Source: Streptomyces sp. NBC_01465 (lineage in GTDB: Bacteria; Actinomycetota; Actinomycetes; Streptomycetales; Streptomycetaceae). Taken from it: DNA of 64,000 bases. The position numbers were made by a program, and so were the translations under genes. The notes below the pieces were generated by a model that had not been told where the DNA came from, did no database searches, and saw nothing but the letters and a program-made list of their open reading frames with translations. Below are positions 24,364 to 32,608 of the stretch, piece by piece. The stretch spans positions 124,001 through 188,000 of the forward strand of contig NZ_CP109467.1 of NCBI RefSeq assembly GCF_036227325.1. Direction: 5' to 3'. The first letter of the stretch is position 1, and every line of letters begins with the position of its first letter.

Positions 24364-25608
24364 CTAGGACGCGGACCGCCCGAGCGTCACCGGCAGTTCG
24401 CGGTGCCCGTTGGAGATGAACGACTCCACGGGGCGGAGCTCGTCGAACGGCACCGCCAAGGAGATGTCGGGAAAGCGCGTGAACAGGGCGTCGAGGACCA
24501 CCTCCGCCTGGAGCCGGGCGAGCGAAGAGCCGATGCAGAAGTGCGTGCCGTGCCCGTAGGAGAGGTGATCGCGGCGTGCCTCGCGGGTGATGTCGAACCG
24601 GTCCGCCGTGTCTCCGTGGACGGAGGGGTCGCGGCCGGCCGACACGAAGGAGATGACCAGCGGGTCGCCCTGCGGGATCACGGTGTCCCCCACCTGGAGG
24701 TCCTCGACCGCGTAGCGCAGGATTCCGTTCGCGCCCGGCGCCTTGACCCGCACCGACTCCTCGGCCGCGTCGCTCCAACTCGCCTTCCCCGCACGGATCA
24801 GAGCAAGCTGGTCGGGATGGTCCAGCAGCAGGGCGATCGTGTTGCCGAGGAGATTGACCATGGCCTCGTCCCCCGCGCTGAGCATCATGATCATGTTGTC
24901 GATCACCTCCTTGTCGGTCAGCCGCGTCCCGCTCTCCTCGTCGCCCGCCTCGAGGAGAACACTGGTGAGGTCGTCGCCGGGGTCGCGCCGCTTGAAGGCG
25001 ATGAGCTCGCCCATGGTCCGGTACAGATCCCGGTAGTTCTGCTGCGCCGCCTCCAGGGACATCCCCGTGTCGAAGAAGCCGTTGATGATCCGATTCAGCG
25101 GCGCCCGGAAAGCGCTGGGAACGCCGAACAGTTCGACCATCACCTGCCGCGGCAGCTGCTCGGCGAACTTGCTGCGCAGATCCAGCGGTACGTCGGGCGC
25201 CTCCTTGGCGGCCAGCTCGTCGAGCAGGTCGGCCGCGAGCTCCTCGATCCGGGTGCGCATCTGCGCGATACGCCGCGCCGTGAACGCCGAGGCGACGATC
25301 CTGCGCAGACGCCGGTGGTCCGGGCCGTAGGCGGTGAACATGTTCTGCACGGAGACCCATATGGACAGCGGCCAGGTCTGCGCTATCTCACCGTTGATCC
25401 ACGCGGGCCAGTGACGGTAGGCGTCCTTGGAGACCCGGGGATCCGTGAGCAGCTGCCTGATCACGTCCGGGTCGGTGACGGCCCACGCCGCCACGCCTCC
25501 CGGCAGTTCCACCTGGGTGACCGCGCCTCGCTGCCGCAGCAGATCGGCTTCACCGTGGACATCACTTCCGGACGGGTCGATCGCGTACGGGCACTGTGTT
25601 GCGGCCAT
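24364..25608 (-). CDS. Cytochrome P450
   Basis: 414 aa from ATG 25608 (GGGAGA upstream). Bacterial class I P450 with the heme-thiolate loop [19 protein letters not shown], the EESVR form of the ExxR helix, and an I-helix AGDEA in which the usual Thr after the acidic residue is Ala. Divergent from the AfsA gene across 365 bp carrying two operator-like sites. P450s beside AfsA homologues are known to tailor butyrolactone signals; tailoring of the cluster product is the alternative. Confidence 0.9.
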   Translation of the reverse strand: MAATQCPYAIDPSGSDVHGEADLLRQRGAVTQVELPGGVAAWAVTDPDVIRQLLTDPRVSKDAYRHWPAWINGEIAQTWPLSIWVSVQNMFTAYGPDHRRLRRIVASAFTARRIAQMRTRIEELAADLLDELAAKEAPDVPLDLRSKFAEQLPRQVMVELFGVPSAFRAPLNRIINGFFDTGMSLEAAQQNYRDLYRTMGELIAFKRRDPGDDLTSVLLEAGDEESGTRLTDKEVIDNMIMMLSAGDEAMVNLLGNTIALLLDHPDQLALIRAGKASWSDAAEESVRVKAPGANGILRYAVEDLQVGDTVIPQGDPLVISFVSAGRDPSVHGDTADRFDITREARRDHLSYGHGTHFCIGSSLARLQAEVVLDALFTRFPDISLAVPFDELRPVESFISNGHRELPVTLGRSAS

Positions 25609-25695
25609 CAGTGTCTCCCAGGTGACGTGGGCCGGTCGGATCGTGCGCCGCTGCACGGGCGCAGATGTTCACAGCAAGATGCTCCAGAAAAATAA

Positions 25696-25713
25696 AAACC
25701 GCAAGACCGGTTT
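25696..25713. promoter_or_regulatory. ARE-like operator before the P450 gene
   Basis: Perfect AAACCG-N6-CGGTTT palindrome (spacer caagac), 88 nt upstream of the P450 start and inside the divergent P450/AfsA region. Identical arms to 3593-3610. Confidence 0.65.
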
Positions 25714-25901
25714 ACTATAGCCGCGGCAAAGGGTGTCCACGAGAGGCATCCTCGGGCGTTCTTGATCCGGATCGGGTACAACCGCGACCCCCTCCGACCC
25801 GATTGCCAGGAGCGGAATGCACCTGTCCGCTTGGCACTTGAGATCACTTCGGTCTCACACGGTGCCCAAGACGCGGCGCATCGCTGTAGGCCTTGAAAAG
25901 A

Positions 25902-25919
25902 AAACCGGTAGGTTCGTAT
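25902..25919. promoter_or_regulatory. ARE-like site before the AfsA-type gene
   Basis: AAACCG-N6-TCGTAT, 55 nt upstream of the AfsA start. The left half is perfect and the right half is diverged, but it matches the site at 24178 before the receptor gene. Confidence 0.45.
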
Positions 25920-25973
25920 CTTACTTATCTGCACGGTCTTTCCCGATCCACCGGCTGCGAGACGGAGACCAAA

Positions 25974-26978
25974 GTGACCCTGCTGGCGTCCCCCAGACAA
26001 AACAGCTCAGCGCCCACTCCACCGGACGAAATGCCCGCTTCCCCCGATATCTCCACCATGCCGCGGCTCACGACGACAGTGCCGCGCGAGTATGTGCACC
26101 GGTCCAGCCTTGCCGAAGTCTTCCTGAGCGGCTGCGAAAGGCTGGACGAGACCCACTTCTCGCTGACGGGTCAGTGGCCCCGCGCCCACACGTTCTTCAC
26201 CAGCGCGGACGGCGCCCGGCACGACCCGATGCAGGCGGTGGAAACGATTCGTCAGGTGGGGCTCTACCTGGCCCACGCGGAGTTCGGCGTGCCGCTCGGC
26301 CACCAGTTCCTCATGTGGGACATGACAGTGACAACGAACTCGGAGCACCTGTTCATAGGGCCGGTGCCCAGCGAGCTGAGCCTGATCGCGTCATGCACCG
26401 ACATGAAATGGAAAGGCAAACGTCTCGCAGAGTTCACCATGCACATCACCGTCGAGCGCGACGGAGTGCGCTGCGCCGCCGGCGGAGGCCGCTTTTCCTG
26501 CATCGCCCCCGCGGCCTACCGGCGATTGCGCGGCGCGGCCGCCGGCGCCAGATGCGCCCGCAGGCTCCACCCCGTCGGTGCGGACGCGCCGACGGCGCTC
26601 GGCAGGATCCTCCCCTTCGACGTGGTGCTCGCACCGGGCGACCGGCCCGGCCGCTGGCTCCTCGACCCCGACCCGCGGCACCCGATCCTGTTCGATCACA
26701 ACGCCGACCACATCCCGGGCATGGTCCTCCTCGAGGCCGCACGTCAGGCCGCCTGCAGCCTCGCCCGGCCGGACACACTGACGCCGTCGTACTTGCATGC
26801 CGAGTTCCTGCGGTACGCCGAGTTCGACTCCCCGTGCTGGGTCGAAGCGTCGTGGGTGCCCTCCGCCGAGGGCACGGCCGACGTCCTGGTCACGGGCACA
26901 CAGGACGGCAATTGTGTCTTCACCGCACAGGTCTGCGGATCCTTGGGAGAGCCGGCCGCTCCCCCGCTCCTACGATGA
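25974..26978 (+). CDS. AfsA/ScbA-type gamma-butyrolactone synthase
   Basis: 334 aa from GTG 25974 (GGAGA upstream); ATG 26031 is a possible shorter start. Two A-factor hotdog repeats: the first at ~55-175 (EYVHRSSLAEVFLSG..., then DPMQAVETIRQVGLYLAHAEFGVPLGHQFLMW) and the second at ~205-320 (LLDPDPRHPILFDHNADHIPGMVLLEAARQAA). This is the standard layout of AfsA, which joins a beta-ketoacyl chain to a dihydroxyacetone-phosphate unit to start GBL synthesis. It is the signal-making partner of the receptor at 23440. Confidence 0.93.
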   Translation: MTLLASPRQNSSAPTPPDEMPASPDISTMPRLTTTVPREYVHRSSLAEVFLSGCERLDETHFSLTGQWPRAHTFFTSADGARHDPMQAVETIRQVGLYLAHAEFGVPLGHQFLMWDMTVTTNSEHLFIGPVPSELSLIASCTDMKWKGKRLAEFTMHITVERDGVRCAAGGGRFSCIAPAAYRRLRGAAAGARCARRLHPVGADAPTALGRILPFDVVLAPGDRPGRWLLDPDPRHPILFDHNADHIPGMVLLEAARQAACSLARPDTLTPSYLHAEFLRYAEFDSPCWVEASWVPSAEGTADVLVTGTQDGNCVFTAQVCGSLGEPAAPPLLR

Positions 26979-28211
26979 AGAAACCGACCATGCGGTAGAA
27001 ACCAGCGTTGCGCGCGGCGCCAGACGACGGGCGGCCTGAAGAAGCGAGACTCCGCGGGCCGCCTGCCCCCGCTCACGCAGTACGTGCGCCTCCTCGAACA
27101 GATCCCGTGCCGTGTCGGCCAGAAGTTCCCGGTCCGTGGTGCGCAGGCCGCCGTGCGCGCCGTCCGCCACCAGGGCGAGCAGCGGTGCGGCGACCGCCGC
27201 CGGTGAAGCCTGGGCCGCACGCAGGGCGTGCGCGGCACGCAACCGCAGCCGGGCCCGGGTCGGTACGTCGCTGTCGCCGAGGGCAGCGGCACGCACCGCC
27301 GGCTCCCGGCGTACCAGACCGTCGAGGAGGCCGCACTCACGCAGTGCGGCCAGTCCCGTCAGCACCTCGGGCGTACCTCCGTCCACCAGGCCGTCGACGA
27401 GGTTCCCGCCGATCGGATGGTCGCCGAGGACGGCGAGTGCGCGGGCGGTGGCGACCGCTTCCGGGCCGCTGCGCCGCAGGCAGTCGGTGACCGCGCGTGC
27501 GAACAAGCCGTCACAGGCGGGCTGTTGGAGAACCGCGTTCTCCTCGATCAGGGCTCGCAGGAGCAGGGGATTGCCTCCGCTGAGGCGGTGCAGGCGGGCT
27601 GCTGTCCGGCGCAGATCCGGCCCGTGCGCCGCGGTCTCGGCCTCAAGTGTCCGCTCGACGTCCTCAGAGGTGAGCAGACTCAGCCTCAGACGGTGCACAT
27701 GCGGGCGGCGCAGCACCTTCTCCGTGAGCAAGTCCTCCTCTCGCGTGCCGTGTGCCGGAGCAGTGAGGACCATGACGATCGGCGCGAAGGGCATGTGGCG
27801 TGCGAGATTGCGCAGATGCCGGACGGACGCCGGATCCGCCCGCTGGACGTCGTCGACACACAACACCACAGGGCCGGTGGCCGCGAGTGCCCGCAGGTCG
27901 GCCCGGAAGGCCGCGGCCGCACTGTCCGGGTGGCAGGCGCTGTCCTCCTGCAGGGTACGGCTGCGGGCGAAGTCCGGTCGTCCTGCGGTCAGTTCACGGA
28001 TGACGCCCCACGGCTCGCCGGGCCGGCCCGCGCCCGCGGTGAGCACCTGCGCCCCGGCAGTACGTGCCCGTTCCGCCACAAGGTCGAGCAGCGCGGTCTT
28101 GCCGCAGCCCGGACCGCCCTGCACCAGCAGGACCCGGGGCCGACCCGTCCGGCAGGAAGTGAGCACCATGCCCTGGACATCCGCCTGTGCCGTTCCCTGT
28201 GCCGGTGACAT
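26970..28211 (-). CDS. LAL-type ATPase lacking a LuxR DNA-binding domain
   Basis: 413 aa from ATG 28211. N-terminal AAA/NACHT-like ATPase: Walker A GGPGCGKTALLDLV, Walker B PVVLCVDDVQRAD, then helical repeats. It looks like the front half of a LAL regulator, but the C-terminus has no LuxR helix-turn-helix and total length is less than half the normal ~900 aa. The end overlaps the AfsA stop by 9 nt (convergent). It may be a truncated regulator or act by titrating a partner. Confidence 0.75.
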   Translation of the reverse strand: MSPAQGTAQADVQGMVLTSCRTGRPRVLLVQGGPGCGKTALLDLVAERARTAGAQVLTAGAGRPGEPWGVIRELTAGRPDFARSRTLQEDSACHPDSAAAAFRADLRALAATGPVVLCVDDVQRADPASVRHLRNLARHMPFAPIVMVLTAPAHGTREEDLLTEKVLRRPHVHRLRLSLLTSEDVERTLEAETAAHGPDLRRTAARLHRLSGGNPLLLRALIEENAVLQQPACDGLFARAVTDCLRRSGPEAVATARALAVLGDHPIGGNLVDGLVDGGTPEVLTGLAALRECGLLDGLVRREPAVRAAALGDSDVPTRARLRLRAAHALRAAQASPAAVAAPLLALVADGAHGGLRTTDRELLADTARDLFEEAHVLRERGQAARGVSLLQAARRLAPRATLVSTAWSVSSS

Positions 28212-28394
28212 CGTGTCCCCCCTCGTCGGTCGGCCTCCTCGTACGCGTCAGGATGACGGGCGGCACTCGTCGAAGGCTGGAGCCCAGGTCGACGAAGCGG
28301 GTCCAAAGAGACTCCAGAGGGGCGCGAGGGCAGGTCTCCACGCTCTACTCAGCCCACCGCACACCGCGGTGGCAACGAGACCCTGGAGGCTGAT

Positions 28395-28520
28395 ATGGCT
28401 GACACCACGACCACCCTGGACAACGCCGAGAACCCCGAGGAGCTGGCTCGGACGGCAGTCCTGGAGACGGAGACCGAGCTCCTCGACACCACGCTGCTCG
28501 ACACCCCGAAGACGGCCTGA
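28395..28520 (+). CDS. Small acidic peptide (41 aa), unknown
   Basis: ATG 28395 with GGAGG 6 nt upstream; stop TGA 28518-28520. Encodes 41 residues rich in Thr, Leu, Asp and Glu, without Cys or aromatic residues, with a duplicated LLDT motif near the C-terminus. Convergent with the stand-alone ACP gene and separated from it by a terminator-like hairpin. Size and composition would fit a ribosomal peptide precursor, a signal or a protein partner, but no peptide-modifying enzyme is beside it. Good start and high-GC codon bias favour a real gene. Confidence 0.55.
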   Translation: MADTTTTLDNAENPEELARTAVLETETELLDTTLLDTPKTA

Positions 28521-28529
28521 ACCCGAGCC

Positions 28530-28560
28530 CCGGGCGGGAGATGCTCAACATCCCGCCCGG
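28530..28560. terminator. Hairpin between convergent genes
   Basis: Arms CCGGGCGGGA and TCCCGCCCGG (10 bp) around an 11-nt loop, 10 nt after the small-peptide stop and 31 nt beyond the ACP stop; can end both transcripts. Confidence 0.65.
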
Positions 28561-28590
28561 CACCGGCTGCCGTACCGGGCCGACCACGGC

Positions 28591-28914
28591 TCAGGCCACG
28601 GCCCAGGGGGCCGTTCCGAGTCCCGCGCTTCCGGCCGACGGCGGCCTGCCGTTGTCCCACACCGGGTTCGTCACGGCGGAGACAATGCCCCAGAGATGGC
28701 CGGCGGTGAGCGTCCGTACGGGGACGGCGAGTTGACCGGCGAGGCTGATGCCGAATCCCGACTCGAGTGCGCCGACCATGCCCATGAGCGCGATGGAGTC
28801 CAGCCCGTACGCCACCATGGGCACATCGGCGGCCGGTACCGCATCGGCGCCCAGGCCGGGCAGGCTCTGCCTGAGGATCGCCTCGAACCTCGCGTTCCAC
28901 GGAGTGGCAACCAT
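28591..28914 (-). CDS. Stand-alone acyl/peptidyl carrier protein
   Basis: 107 aa from ATG 28914 (GGAAGGAAG upstream). A carrier domain with the phosphopantetheine attachment Ser40 in AYGLDSIALMGMVGALE; the last ~25 residues are an extra Pro/Gly-rich tail. One of three carrier domains in the locus that look functional, and an expected client of the two PPTases. It lies at the far edge of the biosynthesis-like region beside the replication block. Confidence 0.85.
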   Translation of the reverse strand: MVATPWNARFEAILRQSLPGLGADAVPAADVPMVAYGLDSIALMGMVGALESGFGISLAGQLAVPVRTLTAGHLWGIVSAVTNPVWDNGRPPSAGSAGLGTAPWAVA

Positions 28915-29045
28915 GGGGCCGACTTCCTTCCGCCAGGTGAACAGTCCACGCAGGGTCCGCGTGCTGTTCCGACGGTGCCGTGTGCCACTCGACGGAGCCT
29001 AGAAGCCGACTTGGCCGCTGCCGGGAACCTCTCCCTCCGCCGGCG

Positions 29046-29447
29046 TCACAGCGGCAGCGTGATGCCCATCTCGCGCATCGCCCGCGACGGCGGCCCGCCT
29101 TCCGAGCGCTCCGTCTTGTAGCCCTTGGCGCAGGGCGTCAGCGTTCGCGGGTCGATCGCCTCCGCCGGCGCCGAACTCGCGTACAGGCCTGCGGGATCGG
29201 CGTCCCTGTCGTGCGGCAGCAGCCAGAACACTCTGCGGCGGAACGTCCCCGAGGAGCGGGACGCCTTGGCCTGCGGGCCGAGCACCGCGTAGCCGACCAT
29301 GCGTCCGTCGCGGTGGTAGGCGGGTCTGCCGCGCCGCGTGGGCAGCCGGTCCAGGCTCTGCCGTACGTAGTCCAGGGTGCCCACGTCCTCGAGCCAGACC
29401 AGTTCGGCTTCCTGGGAGATCTCGTCCTCCTCGATGAGGGCGCTCAT
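29046..29447 (-). CDS. DUF6009-like conserved protein, copy 1
   Basis: 133 aa from ATG 29447; overlaps the primase stop as ATGA. Nearly collinear with the protein at 37062-37466 (shared LDYVRQSLDRLPTRRG, GTFxRRVFWLLPHDRD and KGYKTxRSEGG blocks). I believe this is the actinobacterial DUF6009 family, recalled from memory and not searched. Basic, with no catalytic motif that I recognise. Coupling to replication genes suggests a role in plasmid maintenance. The two copies point in opposite directions and bracket the replication/partition block. Confidence 0.7.
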   Translation of the reverse strand: MSALIEEDEISQEAELVWLEDVGTLDYVRQSLDRLPTRRGRPAYHRDGRMVGYAVLGPQAKASRSSGTFRRRVFWLLPHDRDADPAGLYASSAPAEAIDPRTLTPCAKGYKTERSEGGPPSRAMREMGITLPL

Positions 29448-30973
29448 GCTGTCTCCTCGTCGGCAAGCATGGTGAGCAGTCCGATGCCCGGGTAGTACTT
29501 GCGCTGGTTGGAAAGGATCATCTCTTTCGGTGACTCGAGGCCCACCACCTCGCGGATCCGGGCGGCGAAGGCTCTGGAAGATGCGGCGGGAGCACCCTCA
29601 TGGTGGCACCATGCCCGGTAGGCGGCGTACAACTGCGCCTGTTCCGCCCGCAGTTCGGGGTGGAGCGCACAGGACTCGCCGATGAACCGCCCGGTGTGGT
29701 CCTCCGTCTCCGCGTACGCCGTCGTCGCGATGCGCACCCGCTCGGGGCCGGTGAGGTCCTTCTCGCCCCGCAGATAGCGACGGGCGCCTTCGATCAGCCA
29801 GTTGAGGATGCCGGGGCCCTCCTCGGTCACCAGGATGTCGGCGAGGTTGTCCACCTTGCGTTCGTCGGAGACGACCCGCTCGAACGGGATGAGGCGCATC
29901 CTGCGCCAGAACGCGAAGCCGCCGCTGCCGACTTCGGGCCGGTGGTTGCCGAGAAGCCAGAGTTTGTGGGTGGGCCCGAACGAGAAGAAATCCTGGCGCA
30001 TCCGCCGCGCCTTGATCCGGTCGCCGCCCGTCAGCAGCTTGACCCGGGCCTCGTCGAACTTGTCGCCCGGCTTGACCTCGCTGCACACGATGACGCGGCG
30101 GCCGTGGAGTTCGGCGAGGTCGGTGGGGTGGCCCTCGTAGGGGCGGGCCATCAGGAAGCCGGGCGGCGCGGCGTCCGCGTAGTCGCCGAGCAGCTTCATG
30201 AGGACGTCGAGGAGGACCGACTTCCCGTTCTTGCCGGAGCCGAACAGGAAGGGCATGACCTGTCCGCCGACGTCGCCGGTGACCGAGTAGCCGAGCATCA
30301 GGTGCAGGAAGTCGATCATCTCTGCGCCCTCGGTTCCGTCGCCGAAGGTGTCGGCGAGGAACCGCATCCAGCGCGGGGTGGGCATGGGCCGTGGCGGCAG
30401 CGAGGTGGCGCGGGAGTGGAAGTCCCTGTCCGGTTCGGCCCTGCGGAGGATTCCGGTACGGAGGTCGACGATGCCTGCCGGGGTGCACAGGGCGTAGGGG
30501 TCGGCGTCCAGGAGCGCGGCGTTGAGCACCATTCCGGGGGCCGATTTCGCCTGCGTGAGCATGGCGTTCATCCCGCTGGTGGACAGGGCGCGCCGTCGGT
30601 GCTGCAGCAGGGCGGCCGCGGAGTGGATGCCGCGGGGGTCGTCGGGGGCGATGGCCTCGGCCAGGTCGCCGGCGGCCCACAGCACGGTGTCGTCCTCGTC
30701 GATGCGCCAGCGGTTGCCGTCCCAGCGGTACCAGCCCAGTCCGGGGACGTGCCGGTAGTCGCCCGCGTACAGCTTCACGAACAGTTTGGCGTTGCCGCGG
30801 TCGGTGAGCGTGTCGGGTAACAGGCCCTGGGCAACGGCCACTTCGGGCTGCACTTCACTGCGCGGCAGCGGCACCTGCAGCGAGGGCGGCGGGGGCTGGG
30901 CGCCGGCGAGGATCTGAGCGGCCACTTTCTCGGCATCGAAGTTGAACAGGGCGTTGTCGTCGTGGGTGTTCAA
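29444..30973 (-). CDS. P4-type primase/helicase-like ATPase
   Basis: 509 aa from a TTG start at 30973, overlapping the prim-pol stop as TTGA; no ATG or GTG is available between the upstream stop and the conserved region. N-terminal D5/P4-like region (YRHVPGLGWYRWDGNRWRID), then an SF3-type helicase core: Walker A LFGSGKNGKSVLLDVL and a Walker-B-like GRRVIVCSE, ending with KLLTGGDRIKARRMRQDFFSF. Such proteins unwind DNA at plasmid or phage origins. With the prim-pol upstream it forms a replication operon. Confidence 0.88.
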   Translation of the reverse strand: MNTHDDNALFNFDAEKVAAQILAGAQPPPPSLQVPLPRSEVQPEVAVAQGLLPDTLTDRGNAKLFVKLYAGDYRHVPGLGWYRWDGNRWRIDEDDTVLWAAGDLAEAIAPDDPRGIHSAAALLQHRRRALSTSGMNAMLTQAKSAPGMVLNAALLDADPYALCTPAGIVDLRTGILRRAEPDRDFHSRATSLPPRPMPTPRWMRFLADTFGDGTEGAEMIDFLHLMLGYSVTGDVGGQVMPFLFGSGKNGKSVLLDVLMKLLGDYADAAPPGFLMARPYEGHPTDLAELHGRRVIVCSEVKPGDKFDEARVKLLTGGDRIKARRMRQDFFSFGPTHKLWLLGNHRPEVGSGGFAFWRRMRLIPFERVVSDERKVDNLADILVTEEGPGILNWLIEGARRYLRGEKDLTGPERVRIATTAYAETEDHTGRFIGESCALHPELRAEQAQLYAAYRAWCHHEGAPAASSRAFAARIREVVGLESPKEMILSNQRKYYPGIGLLTMLADEETA

Positions 30974-32073
30974 GACCGGCCCCCGAGGGCGAGGGGGCGC
31001 CGTTCGCCGGCGTGCAGGCCGCTGCGGATGATGGCTTCGCAGCGGCGTTCCTGCCCGGGGCGTACGCCGGCGGCGAGCTCGGTGAGGGTCCGTTCGGCGT
31101 CGGCCCAAGAGAGATGGCCCGCGGCGACGAGTCCGCCCGCCGTGTAGGCGGCCCGGTTGAGCTTCTCGGAGAAGGCGGCGCCCTCCGGCAGGGCGGCGCA
31201 CGCTGCTACTTCGGACAGGACCTTGTCCAGTGCCTTCGAGGCGGCGGTGCGGCCGCCGCCCGCGGCCGCGACGGCCTGGCGGGCCCGGGGCGGGGGAACG
31301 ACGCGGTGCACCGGCGTGCGGCGGGCCGGGGCGAGGTGCCCGGTGCGCTCCAGCTCGGCCGCGAGCCAGTCGGGGAGTAATCCGGGGTCACGGGCCGCGC
31401 CGACCGGGGTGTAGGCACCGTCGGTGGTACGGGTTCCGGGCGCGACGATGTAGCCGCCGTGTGCCCGGATGTCGACCTGCCAGGCGAGGGCACGGCCGCT
31501 GCTGGAGCCGGTGGAGGACTGCCAGCGGTGTCCGGGCAGGGACCGGTACCAGACGTGCAGGCCGCCGGAAGGGGTGCGTACGCGCAGGGTGGAGGTGTCC
31601 TCGGCGGGGCTCCTGACGCCGCGCAGGGCAGCCAGCACCCCGAGGGTGTGGAAGCCGTCGGCGAGTCCCGTGAGATCGACGCCTTCGGCGATGGGGATGC
31701 CCGGCAGGAGCCGCGAACGGTCGGGCAACGGCTGCGCGTGCGCGTCGATGTCGATGACGACCAGTCCGGAGAGCCCGCAGGCGACGCCCACGCCCAGGCC
31801 GGGGCCTGGACCGGTTCCCCACCAGCGCTCGATCCGGGCCGGATCGAGGGTGGCGGCACGGAAGCCGTGGCACCAACGGCCGTCCTCCAGGCAGGAACAG
31901 CCCTCGTAGGTGTGTCCCGCGGCACGGCAGGTGTCGCAGTTGCCCGCAGGAGTCTTGCGCCCGGCGGCCAGGGGATGGACCGGCCACCCCTTGCCCGCAC
32001 ACCACTTGGCCGTCGCCAACGACCGACCACCGACCGACTGTTCGCTGCGTGAAACCCGCAGCTCAGCAGCCAT
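30970..32073 (-). CDS. Bifunctional DNA primase/polymerase (prim-pol)
   Basis: 367 aa from ATG 32073 (GGGAGAAATGC upstream). AEP-superfamily prim-pol: the catalytic DxD in VVIDIDAH, the sGGxH-type motif TPSGGLHVWYR, and a Cys cluster near residues 45-65 (CDTCRAAGHTYEGCSC) that may bind zinc. Starts new strands and can extend them, typical for plasmid replicons. The intergenic DNA directly upstream carries repeated AGTCGCTTC-type words, so this is the likely initiation region. Confidence 0.88.
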   Translation of the reverse strand: MAAELRVSRSEQSVGGRSLATAKWCAGKGWPVHPLAAGRKTPAGNCDTCRAAGHTYEGCSCLEDGRWCHGFRAATLDPARIERWWGTGPGPGLGVGVACGLSGLVVIDIDAHAQPLPDRSRLLPGIPIAEGVDLTGLADGFHTLGVLAALRGVRSPAEDTSTLRVRTPSGGLHVWYRSLPGHRWQSSTGSSSGRALAWQVDIRAHGGYIVAPGTRTTDGAYTPVGAARDPGLLPDWLAAELERTGHLAPARRTPVHRVVPPPRARQAVAAAGGGRTAASKALDKVLSEVAACAALPEGAAFSEKLNRAAYTAGGLVAAGHLSWADAERTLTELAAGVRPGQERRCEAIIRSGLHAGERRPLALGGRS

Positions 32074-32087
32074 GCATTTCTCCCGTT

Positions 32088-32467
32088 AGCGACTGAAGCG
32101 ACTCAATGACAGAAACAGGTTAGCGAAACTGGTATGAAAATTCGTGCGGTTGGGGCCGGTGGGACGATCGCCGGTCCGGGCGTCCCGGCCCTCACCCCAG
32201 CGACCGGGACCACCTTCGGTCGCTGCCGGACACCGAGCGGGAAAGCGCAGCTCAGGCAGGGTACGCAACAGTGATCAGCGACTCAAGCGACCCAACTCGC
32301 CCCTATATGAAGCACACGCGCATACACGCACACGCGAATGTCTCCGCATACCCGGACCTTCAGTCGCTTCGGTCGCTGCCCCTCCAGGAACAAGCACCTG
32401 ACCAGCCGCTTTTCCCAAGACCCATGGAACGGCCACACATTCCTTCGGTCGCTCGGCTTCGGTCGCT
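32088..32467. repeat. Iteron-like repeat set
   Basis: Unit AGTCGCTTCRGTCGCT and its half CTTCGGTCGCT, about six copies in both orientations; the tightest pair is 32443-32453 and 32457-32467 (3 nt apart). A perfect AGTCGCTTCAGTCGCT copy also occurs at 37483-37498, at the other side of the block. Confidence 0.65.
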
Positions 32468-32540
32468 CCCCAACAGGCCGCGTTCAAGCGGGACTTGAGT
32501 GCTCGTACAGCGACTCCGGGCGCCACCGACACCGGATTGC

Positions 32541-32579
32541 AGTTCGTACTACGAACCATTATGGTTCGTAGTACGAACT
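32541..32579. promoter_or_regulatory. 39-bp perfect palindromic operator
   Basis: Two 19-bp arms around one central T. Each arm holds its own palindrome GTTCGTA-N-TACGAAC (32542-32556 and 32564-32578). Ends 29 bp before the oxidoreductase ATG. Such a site suggests binding of two dimers of an HxlR, MarR or TetR-type repressor not found beside it. Confidence 0.75.
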
Positions 32580-32608
32580 CAACTCGTCGTCCGTGGGAGC
32601 GAAAGATC

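Larger units (their letters stand above)
32074..32608. other. Origin-like intergenic region with iteron-type repeats
   Basis: 535 bp, AT-richer than its flanks, between divergent prim-pol and oxidoreductase genes. Holds repeats of (A)GTCGCTTC(G/A)GTCGCT at 32088-32103 (inverted), 32277-32291 (inverted), 32362-32377 and 11-bp CTTCGGTCGCT copies at 32214, 32443 and 32457, plus the 39-bp palindrome at 32541-32579. Consistent with a replication origin next to its initiator gene. Confidence 0.6.
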
